DNA from: Duganella sp. 1224
Lineage (GTDB): Bacteria; Pseudomonadota; Gammaproteobacteria; Burkholderiales; Burkholderiaceae_D
Direction: 5' to 3'
Length of the DNA: 64,000 nucleotides
Assembly (NCBI RefSeq): GCF_013408245.1
Contig: NZ_JACBYS010000004.1
Span: forward strand, 248,001 to 312,000
In this document: positions 11,256-19,701 of the stretch, one piece after another
Layout: every line of letters begins with the position of its first letter
Position numbering within the stretch: the stretch's first letter is position 1
Program-made: the position numbers and the translations under genes
The notes under the pieces: model-generated
Told to the model about the DNA's origin: nothing
The model's database searches: none
The model's input: only the letters and a program-made list of their open reading frames with translations

Positions 11256-11979
11256 GTCGTCGGCCTACGCGAGCCGCTGGCGCGATGTGGCGCCGTCGGC
11301 CAAGGCGCTGTTTGCGCTGGCCGGTGTCATTGCGTCCTGGCTGGCGCAAAGCCCGGCCGCGCTGGCCGCGCTGACCGCCATCCTGATGCTGACCAGCCTT
11401 CTGGCCGCGCGTGTGCCCTTGCGCGCCTACCTCGCCGTCGCCCTGCCGCCGCTGGGATTCCTGCTGCTCTCCTGCCTCACCATGCTGGTCGGACCGGACA
11501 GCAATGGCCACTGGCACCTGACCACCGCCATGCTGCCCACCATCCAGCACACGGCCCTGCGCTCGCTGGCGATGCTGGCCGCGCTGCTCGGCCTCGTCCT
11601 GACCACGCCCATGCCCGACCTGCTCGCGCTGCTGCGCACACTGCGCACGCCGGAACTGCTGCTCGATCTGATGGTCCTGTGCTACCGCATGCTGTTCGTG
11701 CTGCGCCAGGCATGGGACGAAAGCATCACCGCACAAACCGCGCGTCTCGGCTACCGCAACTGGCGCCAGGCCTGGCGCTCCACCGGCCTGCTGGCGGGCC
11801 AGATGGCAGTCCAGGTTTGGCAACGCGCCGCCGCACTGCAAACCGCCGCCGACGCCCGCGCCTACCAGGGCACCTTGCGCTTCATGCCCGCCACCTACCC
11901 GCAAGCCGCGCGCCAGGTGACACGCGCCGCGCTGGCCGGCGCCGTGATGCTGGCCATCGCCCTCGGAGAGCGCCTGTGA
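11245..11979 (+). CDS. cbiQ: Cobalt ECF transporter transmembrane subunit CbiQ
   Basis: The coupling membrane protein (T-component) of the cobalt ECF transporter, 244 residues from a GTG start. The N-terminus VLIESSAYASRWRDVAPSAK aligns with the usual MLIDRYAYTNRLR...PAEK start, which is why GTG 11245 is chosen although it lies inside cbiN. Several membrane helices follow, and the cytoplasmic coupling motifs contain ALQTAADARAYQG (the A-R-A/G type pattern that contacts the ATPase). It ends in a GTGA overlap with cbiO. Confidence 0.93.
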   Translation: MLIESSAYASRWRDVAPSAKALFALAGVIASWLAQSPAALAALTAILMLTSLLAARVPLRAYLAVALPPLGFLLLSCLTMLVGPDSNGHWHLTTAMLPTIQHTALRSLAMLAALLGLVLTTPMPDLLALLRTLRTPELLLDLMVLCYRMLFVLRQAWDESITAQTARLGYRNWRQAWRSTGLLAGQMAVQVWQRAAALQTAADARAYQGTLRFMPATYPQAARQVTRAALAGAVMLAIALGERL

Positions 11980-12833
11980 GCGCGCCGCTGCTGGAACTGC
12001 AAGCCGTCAGCCACGTCTACCCGGACGGCAGCAAAGGCCTGAACGGCTGCACGCTGACGCTGCATCGCGGCCGCCGCTACGCGCTGCTCGGCGCCAATGG
12101 CGCCGGCAAGACCACCGTGCTGCAACACCTGAACGGCTTGCTGCGCCCGACCACCGGCACCCTGCGCTACAACGGCCAGGCGTTCGACTACAGCCGCAAG
12201 GGCCTGACCGCGCTGCGCACCCGCGTTGGCCTGGTGTTCCAGAACCCGGACCGCCAACTGTTCTCCGCGCTGGTGGAAGAAGACGTCTCCTTCGGCCCCC
12301 TCAACCTTGGCCTGCACGAGTACGAAGTACGCCACCGCGTAAAGGCCGCGCTGGATGCCGTCGGCCTGCTTGCCCACGCGCGCCGCGCCGTGCACCAACT
12401 GAGCTTTGGCCAGAAGAAGCGCGTCTGCATCGCCGGCGTCCTCGCCATGGAGCCGCACGTGCTGCTGCTGGACGAACCTATGGCCGGCCTCGACGCGCCG
12501 ATGCAAGCCGAGTTGACCGCCCTGCTGGACCGCCTGGCGCAGCAGGGCGTCACCGTGCTGCTGTCCACCCACGACATCGACTTCGCCCTGCGCTGGGCCG
12601 ACGACATCCATGTGATGGCCGAAGGCCGCTGCATGGCCTCCGGCCCTGCGCAGCAACTGGCCGCGCAGACCGACGTGCTGCGCGCCGCCGGCCAGAAGCC
12701 GCCCGCCGCGCTGGCGCTGCACGCGGAACTGGTCGCCCTCGGCGTGCTGCCGCAAGGCCCGGCGCCACGCAGCGTCGACGCCCTGCTCGCCACGCTGCGC
12801 GCCCTCAACCCATCAGGAGTAAGCACCGCATGA
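11976..12833 (+). CDS. cbiO: Cobalt ECF transporter ATPase CbiO
   Basis: The ATPase that powers CbiMNQ, 285 residues from GTG 11976 (overlapping the cbiQ TGA). It shows Walker A GANGAGKTT (about residue 40), Q-loop FQNPDRQLFSALVEEDVSFGPLN, signature LSFGQKKRV, Walker B VLLLDEPMAGLD and the switch His in LLSTHDIDFA. FQNPDRQLF is characteristic of ECF-type ATPases. A C-terminal extension of about 50 residues follows the nucleotide-binding domain. It overlaps the next gene, cbiF, by ATGA. Confidence 0.96.
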   Translation: MSAPLLELQAVSHVYPDGSKGLNGCTLTLHRGRRYALLGANGAGKTTVLQHLNGLLRPTTGTLRYNGQAFDYSRKGLTALRTRVGLVFQNPDRQLFSALVEEDVSFGPLNLGLHEYEVRHRVKAALDAVGLLAHARRAVHQLSFGQKKRVCIAGVLAMEPHVLLLDEPMAGLDAPMQAELTALLDRLAQQGVTVLLSTHDIDFALRWADDIHVMAEGRCMASGPAQQLAAQTDVLRAAGQKPPAALALHAELVALGVLPQGPAPRSVDALLATLRALNPSGVSTA

Positions 12834-13615
12834 CCACCTTCGGAAAAATCTGGTTCGTCGGCGCCGGCCCCGGCGACCCGGAACTCATCACCGTCAAAGG
12901 CCAGAAGCTGCTGTCGCAGGCTGGCGCGGTGCTGTTCGCCGGCTCGCTGGTGGACCGCGCCGTCACCCTGTACGCGCCGGCCGATTGCGCCATCCGCGAC
13001 TCCAAGGACATGACGCTGGAAGACATGACAGCATGGCTGATCGACCAGGCCAGCCGCCACGCCACCGTGGTGCGCCTGCAAACCGGCGACCCGGCGCTGT
13101 ACGGCGCGTTGATCGAACTGGCGCGTCCGCTGACCGACGCCGGCATCGAATGGTCGGTGGTGCCGGGCGTGTCGTCGGCAATGGCGTCGATGGCCGCCGC
13201 CGGCGAATCCATGACGCTGCCGGAAGTGACGCAAACCGTCATCCTCACGCGTGTGGAAGGCCGCACGCCGATGCCGGATGGTGAAGACCTCGCCAGCCTG
13301 GCAGCGCACCGCACCACCATTTGCATCTTCCTGTCGATCACCCTGATGCACAAGGTGGAAAGCGCCTTGCGCGCCGCCGGCTGGGCCGAGGATTCGCCCA
13401 TGCTGGTGGTGCACAAGGCCAGCTGGCCGGGCGAACAGAAAATCGTTCGCGGCACGCTGGCTGACATCAAGCAGAAATGCCGGGAGGCCGGCATCGCAAG
13501 CCAGGCGATGATCGTCGCCAGCCCCACACTGGGCGCGCTGCACTGGGAAACCCTGACGCGCTCCAAGTTGTATGACCCCACATTTACCCATCGTTTCAGA
13601 AAGGCCACCGCATGA
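12830..13615 (+). CDS. cbiF: Precorrin-4/cobalt-precorrin-4 C11-methyltransferase
   Basis: A SAM-dependent tetrapyrrole methylase of 261 residues that adds the C-11 methyl in corrin ring synthesis (CobM/CbiF family). Seen are the N-terminal IWFVGAGPGDPELITVKG, VVRLQTGDPALYGALIE, VVPGVSSAMASMAAAGES and the CbiF-type EVTQTVILTRVEGRTPMP followed by a TTICIFLSI strand. Because the operon also has cbiD and cbiX, the substrate is probably cobalt-precorrin-4. Translationally coupled to cbiO and cbiX by 4-bp overlaps. Confidence 0.96.
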   Translation: MTTFGKIWFVGAGPGDPELITVKGQKLLSQAGAVLFAGSLVDRAVTLYAPADCAIRDSKDMTLEDMTAWLIDQASRHATVVRLQTGDPALYGALIELARPLTDAGIEWSVVPGVSSAMASMAAAGESMTLPEVTQTVILTRVEGRTPMPDGEDLASLAAHRTTICIFLSITLMHKVESALRAAGWAEDSPMLVVHKASWPGEQKIVRGTLADIKQKCREAGIASQAMIVASPTLGALHWETLTRSKLYDPTFTHRFRKATA

Positions 13616-14622
13616 ACCCAGCTCACCTCGACACCATTTTGATCGTCGGCCACGGTTCCCGCGAGGACTCCGGTAACCAGGAGATCCGCGAATTCACGGA
13701 GCAGTGGCGTGCGCGCCGGCCGGACTGGCGCATCGAGTTGTGCTTCATCGAATTCGCGCCGCCGGAGATGAACGCCGCCCTGCTGAAAGCCGCGCGCACC
13801 TCCAGCCGCGTGCTGGTGGTGCCGCTGATCCTGAACGCGGCCGGCCACGTGAAGATGGAGATTCCGGAAGCGATCGAGCAGGCGCGCCTGGCTTGCCCGC
13901 AAACCGACATCCTGCTGGCGCCGCACCTGACGGCCTGCGATCCGATTCTGGCGATCTTGAAGCGCCGCCTGCGCAAGGCCATGAACGCGCTGGACATGCC
14001 GGATCCCAGCACCACCGGCGTGGTGGTGCTGGGCCGCGGCTCGTCCGACCGCGGCGCCAATGGCGAGATGGCCAAGATGGTGCGCTGGCTGCAGGAGGAG
14101 GGCGACCATGAGCTGGTTGATCTGGCGTTCACCGGCATTACGTGGCCGCGCCTGGAGAAAGTCGTGCAACGCCAGGTGCTGCTGGGCATGCGACAGATCG
14201 TGGTGCTGCCGTACTACCTGTACACCGGTACGCTGATGCAGCGCATCCATCGCCAGGTGGCGCATTTGCGCGTGCAGTATCCGCAGATCCGCTTTGCCTG
14301 CGGCGAGCATTTCGGCTTTGAGAAGGAGATCTTCGAGCTGATGGATCAGCGCGTGGAAGACCTCCGCGCCGGCGTGCCGGATAGCCGCCTGCCTTGCGAC
14401 GGTTGCAGCTACCGCGAAATCGCTCACGACATGGGCCACGGCCATTCGCACGCGCACACGCACGACCACGCGCCGCACGATCACGGCCACGCGCATGAGC
14501 ATGGCCACGATCACGGCCATGAGCACGCACACGGACACGAAAACGCGCATGCACACGCACACGACGGGCACGCCCATGAACACGGCCACCATCACGAGCA
14601 CGCGAAAGGCCAGCCAGCATGA
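13612..14622 (+). CDS. cbiX: Sirohydrochlorin cobaltochelatase CbiX with long His-rich tail
   Basis: Inserts Co2+ into sirohydrochlorin, the committing step of the early-cobalt route. Residues about 1-265 form two CbiX halves. The first has the metal/catalytic His motifs IVGHGSRED and AAGHVKMEIP. The second has VVVLGRGSSDRGANG and PYYLYTGTLMQRI without the matching His residues, as is usual in long CbiX. After CDGCSYREI, residues about 275-336 are mostly His alternating with Gly, Ala, Asp and Glu. His-rich stretches occur in CbiX proteins and are thought to hold metal ions; this one is long. A short Cys-x2-Cys precedes it. Confidence 0.95.
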   Translation: MNPAHLDTILIVGHGSREDSGNQEIREFTEQWRARRPDWRIELCFIEFAPPEMNAALLKAARTSSRVLVVPLILNAAGHVKMEIPEAIEQARLACPQTDILLAPHLTACDPILAILKRRLRKAMNALDMPDPSTTGVVVLGRGSSDRGANGEMAKMVRWLQEEGDHELVDLAFTGITWPRLEKVVQRQVLLGMRQIVVLPYYLYTGTLMQRIHRQVAHLRVQYPQIRFACGEHFGFEKEIFELMDQRVEDLRAGVPDSRLPCDGCSYREIAHDMGHGHSHAHTHDHAPHDHGHAHEHGHDHGHEHAHGHENAHAHAHDGHAHEHGHHHEHAKGQPA

Positions 14623-15296
14623 GCACCGTGAACACCGTCACCGAGCAGCTCACGCGCGCCGGCCAGGCGATTGAGCACGACAGCTTCGCCATCATCGACG
14701 CCGAAGTCGGCCCCCACGCCTACACCGACGCCCAATGGCCCATCGTGCGCCGCATGATCCACGCCAACGCGGACTTCGACTTCAATGGCCTGACCGCCTT
14801 CCATGCAGACGCCGTCGAAGCCGGCATCACCGCCATGCTGAAAGGCGGCACGCCCGTGGTAGCGGACGTCGAAATGATCTGTTCCGGCCTGTCGCAACCG
14901 CGCCTGGGCCACTTCGGCATGAAGACCCACCAGTTCATCAGCGACGCCGACGTCATCGAAACCGCCAAGGCCGAAGACACCACGCGCGCCGTGCAAGCGA
15001 TGCTCAAGGCCCACCGCAAAGGCCTGCTGAACGGCGCCATCGTCGGCATCGGCAACGCCCCCACCGCATTGATCGAGCTGGTACGCCTGATCCGCGAAGA
15101 AGGCGCCAAGCCCGCGCTGGTGGTCGGCATGCCGGTCGGCTTCGTCTCCGCCGCCGAATCCAAGGACCTGATGGCCGAAGTAAACGCAGTCCCCTGGATC
15201 ATCATCCGGGGCCGCAAAGGCGGCTCCACGCTGGTGGTGGCCGCGCTGCACGCGCTGCTTTCGCTGGCCGAAGCCCGTCAAAAGGCCCAGCCATGA
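14619..15296 (+). CDS. cbiC: Precorrin-8X / cobalt-precorrin-8 methylmutase
   Basis: Moves the methyl group from C-11 to C-12 to give (cobalt-)hydrogenobyrinate, family CobH/CbiC, 225 residues. The catalytic His lies in VRRMIHANADFDFNG near residue 47. Other family segments are GTPVVADVEMICSGL, AIVGIGNAPTALIELVRLI and PALVVGMPVGFVSAAESK. Its length is normal. It is coupled by ATGA overlaps to both cbiX and cbiD. Confidence 0.97.
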   Translation: MSTVNTVTEQLTRAGQAIEHDSFAIIDAEVGPHAYTDAQWPIVRRMIHANADFDFNGLTAFHADAVEAGITAMLKGGTPVVADVEMICSGLSQPRLGHFGMKTHQFISDADVIETAKAEDTTRAVQAMLKAHRKGLLNGAIVGIGNAPTALIELVRLIREEGAKPALVVGMPVGFVSAAESKDLMAEVNAVPWIIIRGRKGGSTLVVAALHALLSLAEARQKAQP

Positions 15297-16483
15297 AGGA
15301 AAAAACGGCTGCCGAAAAAGGCACCCGTACCGGTTTCACCACCGGCGCCTGCACCGCCGCCGCCGCGCGCGCGGCCGTGATGGGCCTCGCCCATGGACGG
15401 GTGCCGGAAGAAATCGAAAGCTTGCTGCCCAACGGCAGCCGGATCACGTTCGCCATCCATGACGGCAGTTGCGATGGCGAACGAGCGCACGCCATGGTGA
15501 TCAAATTCGCCGGCGACGACCCCGATTGCACCGACGGCGCCCACATGACCGTCGACCTGCGCCTGCTGCCCGGCCAGGCCGGCACGGTCACGTACGTGGC
15601 CGGCGATGGCGTCGGCACTGTCACCATGCCGGGCCTTGGCCTGGAAGTCGGCGGCCCGGCCATCAACCCGGTCCCGCGCAAGAACATCGCTGAAAACCTG
15701 CACGAGGCCGCGCCGGAACTGATGGCGCAACATGGCATCGAAGTCACCGTCAGCGTGCCGGACGGCCAGGTCATGGCCAAGAAAACCACCAACGCGCGCC
15801 TTGGCATTTTGGGCGGCATTAGCATCCTCGGTACCACCGGCATCGTCAAGCCGTATTCGACGGCCGCGTGGCGTGCCAGCGTGGTGCAGGGCATCCAGGT
15901 CGCCGCCACCTCGGGCCACAACATGGTCGCGCTGACCACCGGCGGCCGCACCGAAACCTTCGCGATGACCGCGCTGCGCGCGGAACGTCCCGAACTGCCG
16001 GCCGCCTGCTTCGTGCAGATGGGCGACTTCCTGCGCTACGCGCTGGATGAAGTGGTCGCGCAGGGCATCGGCCTCGTGGTGCTGGCCGTTATGGTCGGCA
16101 AGCTGACCAAGATCGCGCAGGGCGAAACCATCACCCACGCCAACCGCAGCGAAGTCGATACCGACCTGGTGGCGGACATCGGCCGCCGCATCGGCGCGAC
16201 GGAAGAAGACTGCGCCGCCATGGCCGCCGCCGAAACCGCACGCTTCGGCGCCGAGCTGATGGTGGAGCGCGGCCTCGGCGACGCCTTCCACCACGCGCTG
16301 GCACAAGCCGCCATCGACACGCTGACCGCGCCGGACCGCTACGGCCGCAAGTTCCAGCTGCGCGTGCTGGTGTGCGATTTCAGCGGCGTGCAGGTGGCGG
16401 ACGTGTGGTCCGCGCCGGCCGATCCGCAAGAACGTCCCGCCAGTGCTGGCCGCATCGGCATCGATCATCTTCCTGAGGCCTGA
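15293..16483 (+). CDS. cbiD: Cobalt-precorrin-5B C1-methyltransferase CbiD
   Basis: A 396-residue enzyme that methylates C-1 during ring contraction in the anaerobic-type cobalamin pathway. CbiD is diagnostic of early cobalt insertion. Motifs are RTGFTTGACTAAAARAAVMGL at the N-terminus, NPVPRKNIAENL, ILGGISILGTTGIVKPYS in the middle and FVQMGDFLRYALDEVVAQG. The start at 15293 overlaps the cbiC stop. Its TGA is followed directly by the cbiET ATG (TGAATG, no gap). Confidence 0.97.
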   Translation: MKEKTAAEKGTRTGFTTGACTAAAARAAVMGLAHGRVPEEIESLLPNGSRITFAIHDGSCDGERAHAMVIKFAGDDPDCTDGAHMTVDLRLLPGQAGTVTYVAGDGVGTVTMPGLGLEVGGPAINPVPRKNIAENLHEAAPELMAQHGIEVTVSVPDGQVMAKKTTNARLGILGGISILGTTGIVKPYSTAAWRASVVQGIQVAATSGHNMVALTTGGRTETFAMTALRAERPELPAACFVQMGDFLRYALDEVVAQGIGLVVLAVMVGKLTKIAQGETITHANRSEVDTDLVADIGRRIGATEEDCAAMAAAETARFGAELMVERGLGDAFHHALAQAAIDTLTAPDRYGRKFQLRVLVCDFSGVQVADVWSAPADPQERPASAGRIGIDHLPEA

Positions 16484-17788
16484 ATGAATATCAAAGATCC
16501 CAATCCCTGCCGCGTCATCGGCGTACTCGATGACGGCATCGCCAGCTTGAGCGGCACCGCGCTGGCGCTGCTGCGCAATGCAGACGTCATCATCGGCGGC
16601 GCCCGCACGCTGGCGCTGTTTGAGCGCGAATTCAAAACCGGCGCTGTGCGCCATGACCTCACCGGCAAGCTGAAAGAAGTGCCGGAATGGGTACGCGCCG
16701 CGCGCGCGGATAATCTGGCCTGCGTGGTGCTGGCCACCGGCGACCCGCTGTGCCACGGCATCGCGCCCTTCCTGGCGCAGCACCTGTGCGTGGATGCGCT
16801 GGACATTCTGCCCAACCTGTCCACCTTGCAGCTCGCGTGCGCCCGCATCGGCCTCGCATGGCAGGACGCGCGCATCGTTTCCGTCCACGCCAAGGATGCC
16901 GGCGAATGGCAACGCGGCGCCACGCCGGAACATGGCCTGTACGCGCTGGCGCAAGCCACGCGGCAGCACGCGCGCCTGCTGATCCTCACCAGTCCGGACA
17001 ATTCGCCCGACCGCATCGCGCGGCTGCTGCTGGCGGAAGGCCTGGGCGACGATTTCCTGATGGCGGTGGCGGAAAACCTGCTGCAACCGGAAGAACGCGT
17101 GCTGGCCGAACTCACGCCGCAGCAAGCGGCGGAGATGACATTCGCTGCGCTCAACGTGGTGCTGCTGTGGCGCGTGACGCCGGCTGCGCGCCCGGTGCGC
17201 TTCGGCCTGGCCGATGCCGAATTCGTACAACGCCAGCCGGAGAAAGGCCTGATCACCAAGCAGGAAGTGCGCGCTGTCAGCCTGGCGCGCATGCAGCTGC
17301 GCGCCGACAGCGTGGTGTGGGACATCGGCGCCGGCTCAGGCTCGGTGGGTCTGGAAGCCGCGCGCCTGTGCCCACAAGGCCACGTCTACGCCACCGAAAA
17401 GAACGACGTCGACTACGCCATCGCCGGCCAGAATCACGCCGCCTTCGGCGTCAGCAACTATAGCCTGTATCTCGGCAAGGCACCCGAGGGACTGGACGCA
17501 TGGCCGGATCCCGACGCGGTATTCATCGGCGGCTCCGGCGGCGAACTGGCTGGCCTCATCGAAGGCATCATCAAGCGCCTGCGCCCCGACGGCACGCTGG
17601 TGATGAACTTCGTCACGTTGGAAAACCTCGCCACCGCCACTGCCACGCTGCAAGCGATGGAAGGCGTCAACTGGGACGTGCTGCAACTGCAAGCCGCGCG
17701 CAGCAAGCCTATCCTGCACATGCACCGCATGGCCGCCGAGAATCCGGTGTGGATCGTCTGCGCGCGGCGGGAGGCCGGCAATGCGTAA
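16484..17788 (+). CDS. cbiET: Precorrin-6Y/cobalt-precorrin-7 C5,15-methyltransferase (decarboxylating), CbiE-CbiT fusion
   Basis: A bifunctional 434-residue CobL-type enzyme. The N-terminal half (about 1-210) is a CbiE tetrapyrrole methylase (VVLATGDPLCHGIAPFL; ENLLQPEERVLAELTPQQ). The C-terminal half (about 235-430) is a CbiT class-I SAM methyltransferase with motif I VVWDIGAGSGSVGLEAARL, here also doing C-12 side-chain decarboxylation. A linker GLADAEFVQRQPEKGLITKQEVRAVSLARM joins them. Overlaps cbiL by 8 bp. Confidence 0.97.
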   Translation: MNIKDPNPCRVIGVLDDGIASLSGTALALLRNADVIIGGARTLALFEREFKTGAVRHDLTGKLKEVPEWVRAARADNLACVVLATGDPLCHGIAPFLAQHLCVDALDILPNLSTLQLACARIGLAWQDARIVSVHAKDAGEWQRGATPEHGLYALAQATRQHARLLILTSPDNSPDRIARLLLAEGLGDDFLMAVAENLLQPEERVLAELTPQQAAEMTFAALNVVLLWRVTPAARPVRFGLADAEFVQRQPEKGLITKQEVRAVSLARMQLRADSVVWDIGAGSGSVGLEAARLCPQGHVYATEKNDVDYAIAGQNHAAFGVSNYSLYLGKAPEGLDAWPDPDAVFIGGSGGELAGLIEGIIKRLRPDGTLVMNFVTLENLATATATLQAMEGVNWDVLQLQAARSKPILHMHRMAAENPVWIVCARREAGNA

Positions 17789-18554
17789 GCCGGGCACCTT
17801 GTGGGGTATCTCGCTCGGTCCCGGCGACCCGGGCCTGATCACGCGCGCCGCCTGGGACGCGTTGCAACGCCGCGACACCATCTGGGTCTACCCGGCGCGC
17901 AGCGGCAAGACACCAAGCTACGCCTTCGACATCGTGCAGCGGGCCGGTCTGGCGCCGCCCGCCGATCACACGCAGCTCCTCTTCCCGATGACGCACGACG
18001 GCGAAAAGCTGGGCCGCGCATGGCTCAAGGCTGCCGAAACCGTGCTGCCATGGCTGAACGAAGGCCGCGACGTGCTGTTCCTGGTTGAAGGAGACGCCAG
18101 CACCTACGCCACCTTCGGCCACCTCGCCCGCACCGTCAAGGCGATCAGCGAGGAGGTGCCGGTGCAGATCATCGCCGGCGTCAACTCGTTCACCGCCGCC
18201 TGCGCGCAGGTGCCGGTGCCGTTCTCCGAGCAGGACGACACGGTCGCCATCGTGCCGGCCGCGTACGGCGTCAGCGCGGTGGACCGCCTGCTGCCGGACT
18301 TCGACACGCTGGTGCTGATGAAGGTGAAGCCCATCCTCGATGACCTCATCGACTGGATGCAGCGCCGCGGCCTGCTGGCCGGCGCCCACTTCATCGAACG
18401 CGTTGGCGCGCCGGACGAACGCCGCTACAGCGGCAACGCCATTCTGGAACTGCGCGGCACCAAGGTGAGCTACCTGTCGCTGCTGATCATCAAACACGCG
18501 CACCGCATTCGCGGTGAACGCATCAAAGGCTGTCTGAAGAAGGAGACTGTATGA
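17781..18554 (+). CDS. cbiL: Precorrin-2/cobalt-factor II C20-methyltransferase
   Basis: Adds the C-20 methyl group that is later lost on ring contraction. This 257-residue tetrapyrrole methylase (CobI/CbiL family) has LWGISLGPGDPGLITRAAWDA at the N-terminus, VLFLVEGDASTYATFGHLA, IIAGVNSFTAACAQ and a C-terminal YLSLLIIKH segment. FLVEGDASTYATF is the CbiL-type substrate-pocket sequence. Operon position and overlap with both neighbours support the role. Confidence 0.96.
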   Translation: MRKPGTLWGISLGPGDPGLITRAAWDALQRRDTIWVYPARSGKTPSYAFDIVQRAGLAPPADHTQLLFPMTHDGEKLGRAWLKAAETVLPWLNEGRDVLFLVEGDASTYATFGHLARTVKAISEEVPVQIIAGVNSFTAACAQVPVPFSEQDDTVAIVPAAYGVSAVDRLLPDFDTLVLMKVKPILDDLIDWMQRRGLLAGAHFIERVGAPDERRYSGNAILELRGTKVSYLSLLIIKHAHRIRGERIKGCLKKETV

Positions 18555-19297
18555 CCAATCCCACCATCGCCCCGCGCCTGTGCCTCGTGGCCATTACCAA
18601 GCATGGCGCCGCGCAGGCCGCGCGCCTGGCAGTCGATCTGCCGGAAGCGGAGATCTGCACCTCCGCCAAATTCGCCGCTGCCTTTGCGGACGTGGGCAAC
18701 ACCGTGCGCGCCTACGACGGCGCGCTGCGCGACGAAATTGGCCCGCTGTTTGAAGGCTACGACCAGATCATCTTCTTCGTCTCGCTTGGCGCCGTGGTGC
18801 GCCTGATCGCGCCGCACCTGCGCAGCAAGGACGAAGACCCGGGCATCATCGTGGTGGACGACGCCGGCCAGTACGTGATTCCGGTGCTGTCCGGCCACGT
18901 TGGCGGCGCCAATGAATGGAGCGAGCGCGTGGCCGACCTGCTGGGCGCCGCGCCGGTGCTGACCACCGCGTCCGACGTCGGCCGCACGATCCCGGTCGAC
19001 ATCCTCGGCCGCCACCTGGGCTGGAAGGTGGAGGCGCCCAAGATCAACATCACGCGCGTTTCCGCGCACGTGGTCAACGGCGAACCAATCGCCTTTGTGC
19101 AGGAAGCCGGCAGCCCGGATTGGTGGACACGCCCGACGCCGCTGCCGGAGAACATCCACCGCTACAAGCGCTTTGACGAAGTGCCGATGGACCGTTACGC
19201 CGCCATGCTGTGGGTGACGCACGCCCACGTGCCGCAAGAACGCTGGACCGCCTTGAACGAGCGCCTGGTGGTCTACCGCCCGCCGCAGGAATCATGA
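18551..19297 (+). CDS. cbiG: Cobalt-precorrin-5A hydrolase, N-terminal/middle CbiG domains
   Basis: CbiG opens the delta-lactone of cobalt-precorrin-5A and releases acetaldehyde. This 248-residue protein covers the CbiG N-terminal domain (LVAITKHGAAQAARLA; IIFFVSLGAVVRLIAPHL; DPGIIVVDDAGQYVIPVLSGHVGGANEW) and a middle domain with VGRTIPVDILGRHLGWKVE. The C-terminal CobE-like domain is encoded by the next gene, overlapping it by ATGA. A complete CbiG is usually about 350 residues, so the function appears split into two coupled chains. Confidence 0.92.
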   Translation: MTNPTIAPRLCLVAITKHGAAQAARLAVDLPEAEICTSAKFAAAFADVGNTVRAYDGALRDEIGPLFEGYDQIIFFVSLGAVVRLIAPHLRSKDEDPGIIVVDDAGQYVIPVLSGHVGGANEWSERVADLLGAAPVLTTASDVGRTIPVDILGRHLGWKVEAPKINITRVSAHVVNGEPIAFVQEAGSPDWWTRPTPLPENIHRYKRFDEVPMDRYAAMLWVTHAHVPQERWTALNERLVVYRPPQES

Positions 19298-19701
19298 ACG
19301 GGAAATTCACCATCGGCCTCGGCTGCGACCGCGGCGTGCCGCTGGAAACCGTGCGCGACGCCGTGCGGGCGGCGCTGGCGGCGGCGAACGCGCGCGCCGA
19401 TCAAGTGGTGGCCGCCGCCAGCATCACGCTGAAAAAAGACGAAGCCGCGCTGCTGGCGCTGGCCGAGGAAAACGGCTGGCCGCTGTACTTCTACGAAGCG
19501 GAGCAACTGGCCGTGGTCGAGGTGCCGCATCCGTCCGAGACCGTGCGCAAGTACACCGGCACGCCGTCGGTCAGCGAAGCGGCGGCGCTGCTGGCCGCCG
19601 GACCCGATACGCCGATGACCGCACTGGTCGTCGAAAAACATAAACACAAAGGAGAGGACGGCCGCAACGCCACCGTCTCCATCGCAAGGAAAACACCATG
19701 A
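19294..19701 (+). CDS. CbiG C-terminal domain protein (CobE-like)
   Basis: A 135-residue stand-alone CbiG_C/CobE domain: FTIGLGCDRGVPLETVRDAV at the start, SITLKKDEAALLALAEENGWPL, EVPHPSETVRKYTGTPSVSEAAAL and a C-terminal ALVVEKHKHKGEDGRNATVSIARK. In many bacteria this domain is fused to CbiG, and in aerobic producers it is the separate protein CobE, implicated in ring contraction. Here it is coupled by 4-bp overlaps to the CbiG N-terminal gene and to cbiH, and presumably works with both. Confidence 0.9.
   Translation: MNGKFTIGLGCDRGVPLETVRDAVRAALAAANARADQVVAAASITLKKDEAALLALAEENGWPLYFYEAEQLAVVEVPHPSETVRKYTGTPSVSEAAALLAAGPDTPMTALVVEKHKHKGEDGRNATVSIARKTP

Noticed and set aside
14430..14610. 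Short tandem-like repeats suggesting a CRISPR or satellite
   Set aside because: The repetition comes from alternating His codons in the CbiX tail; units are irregular with no spacers.
19290..19300. A frameshift artefact splitting cbiG
   Set aside because: The junction is a clean ATGA overlap like the other operon junctions, and the second protein starts at the normal domain boundary.
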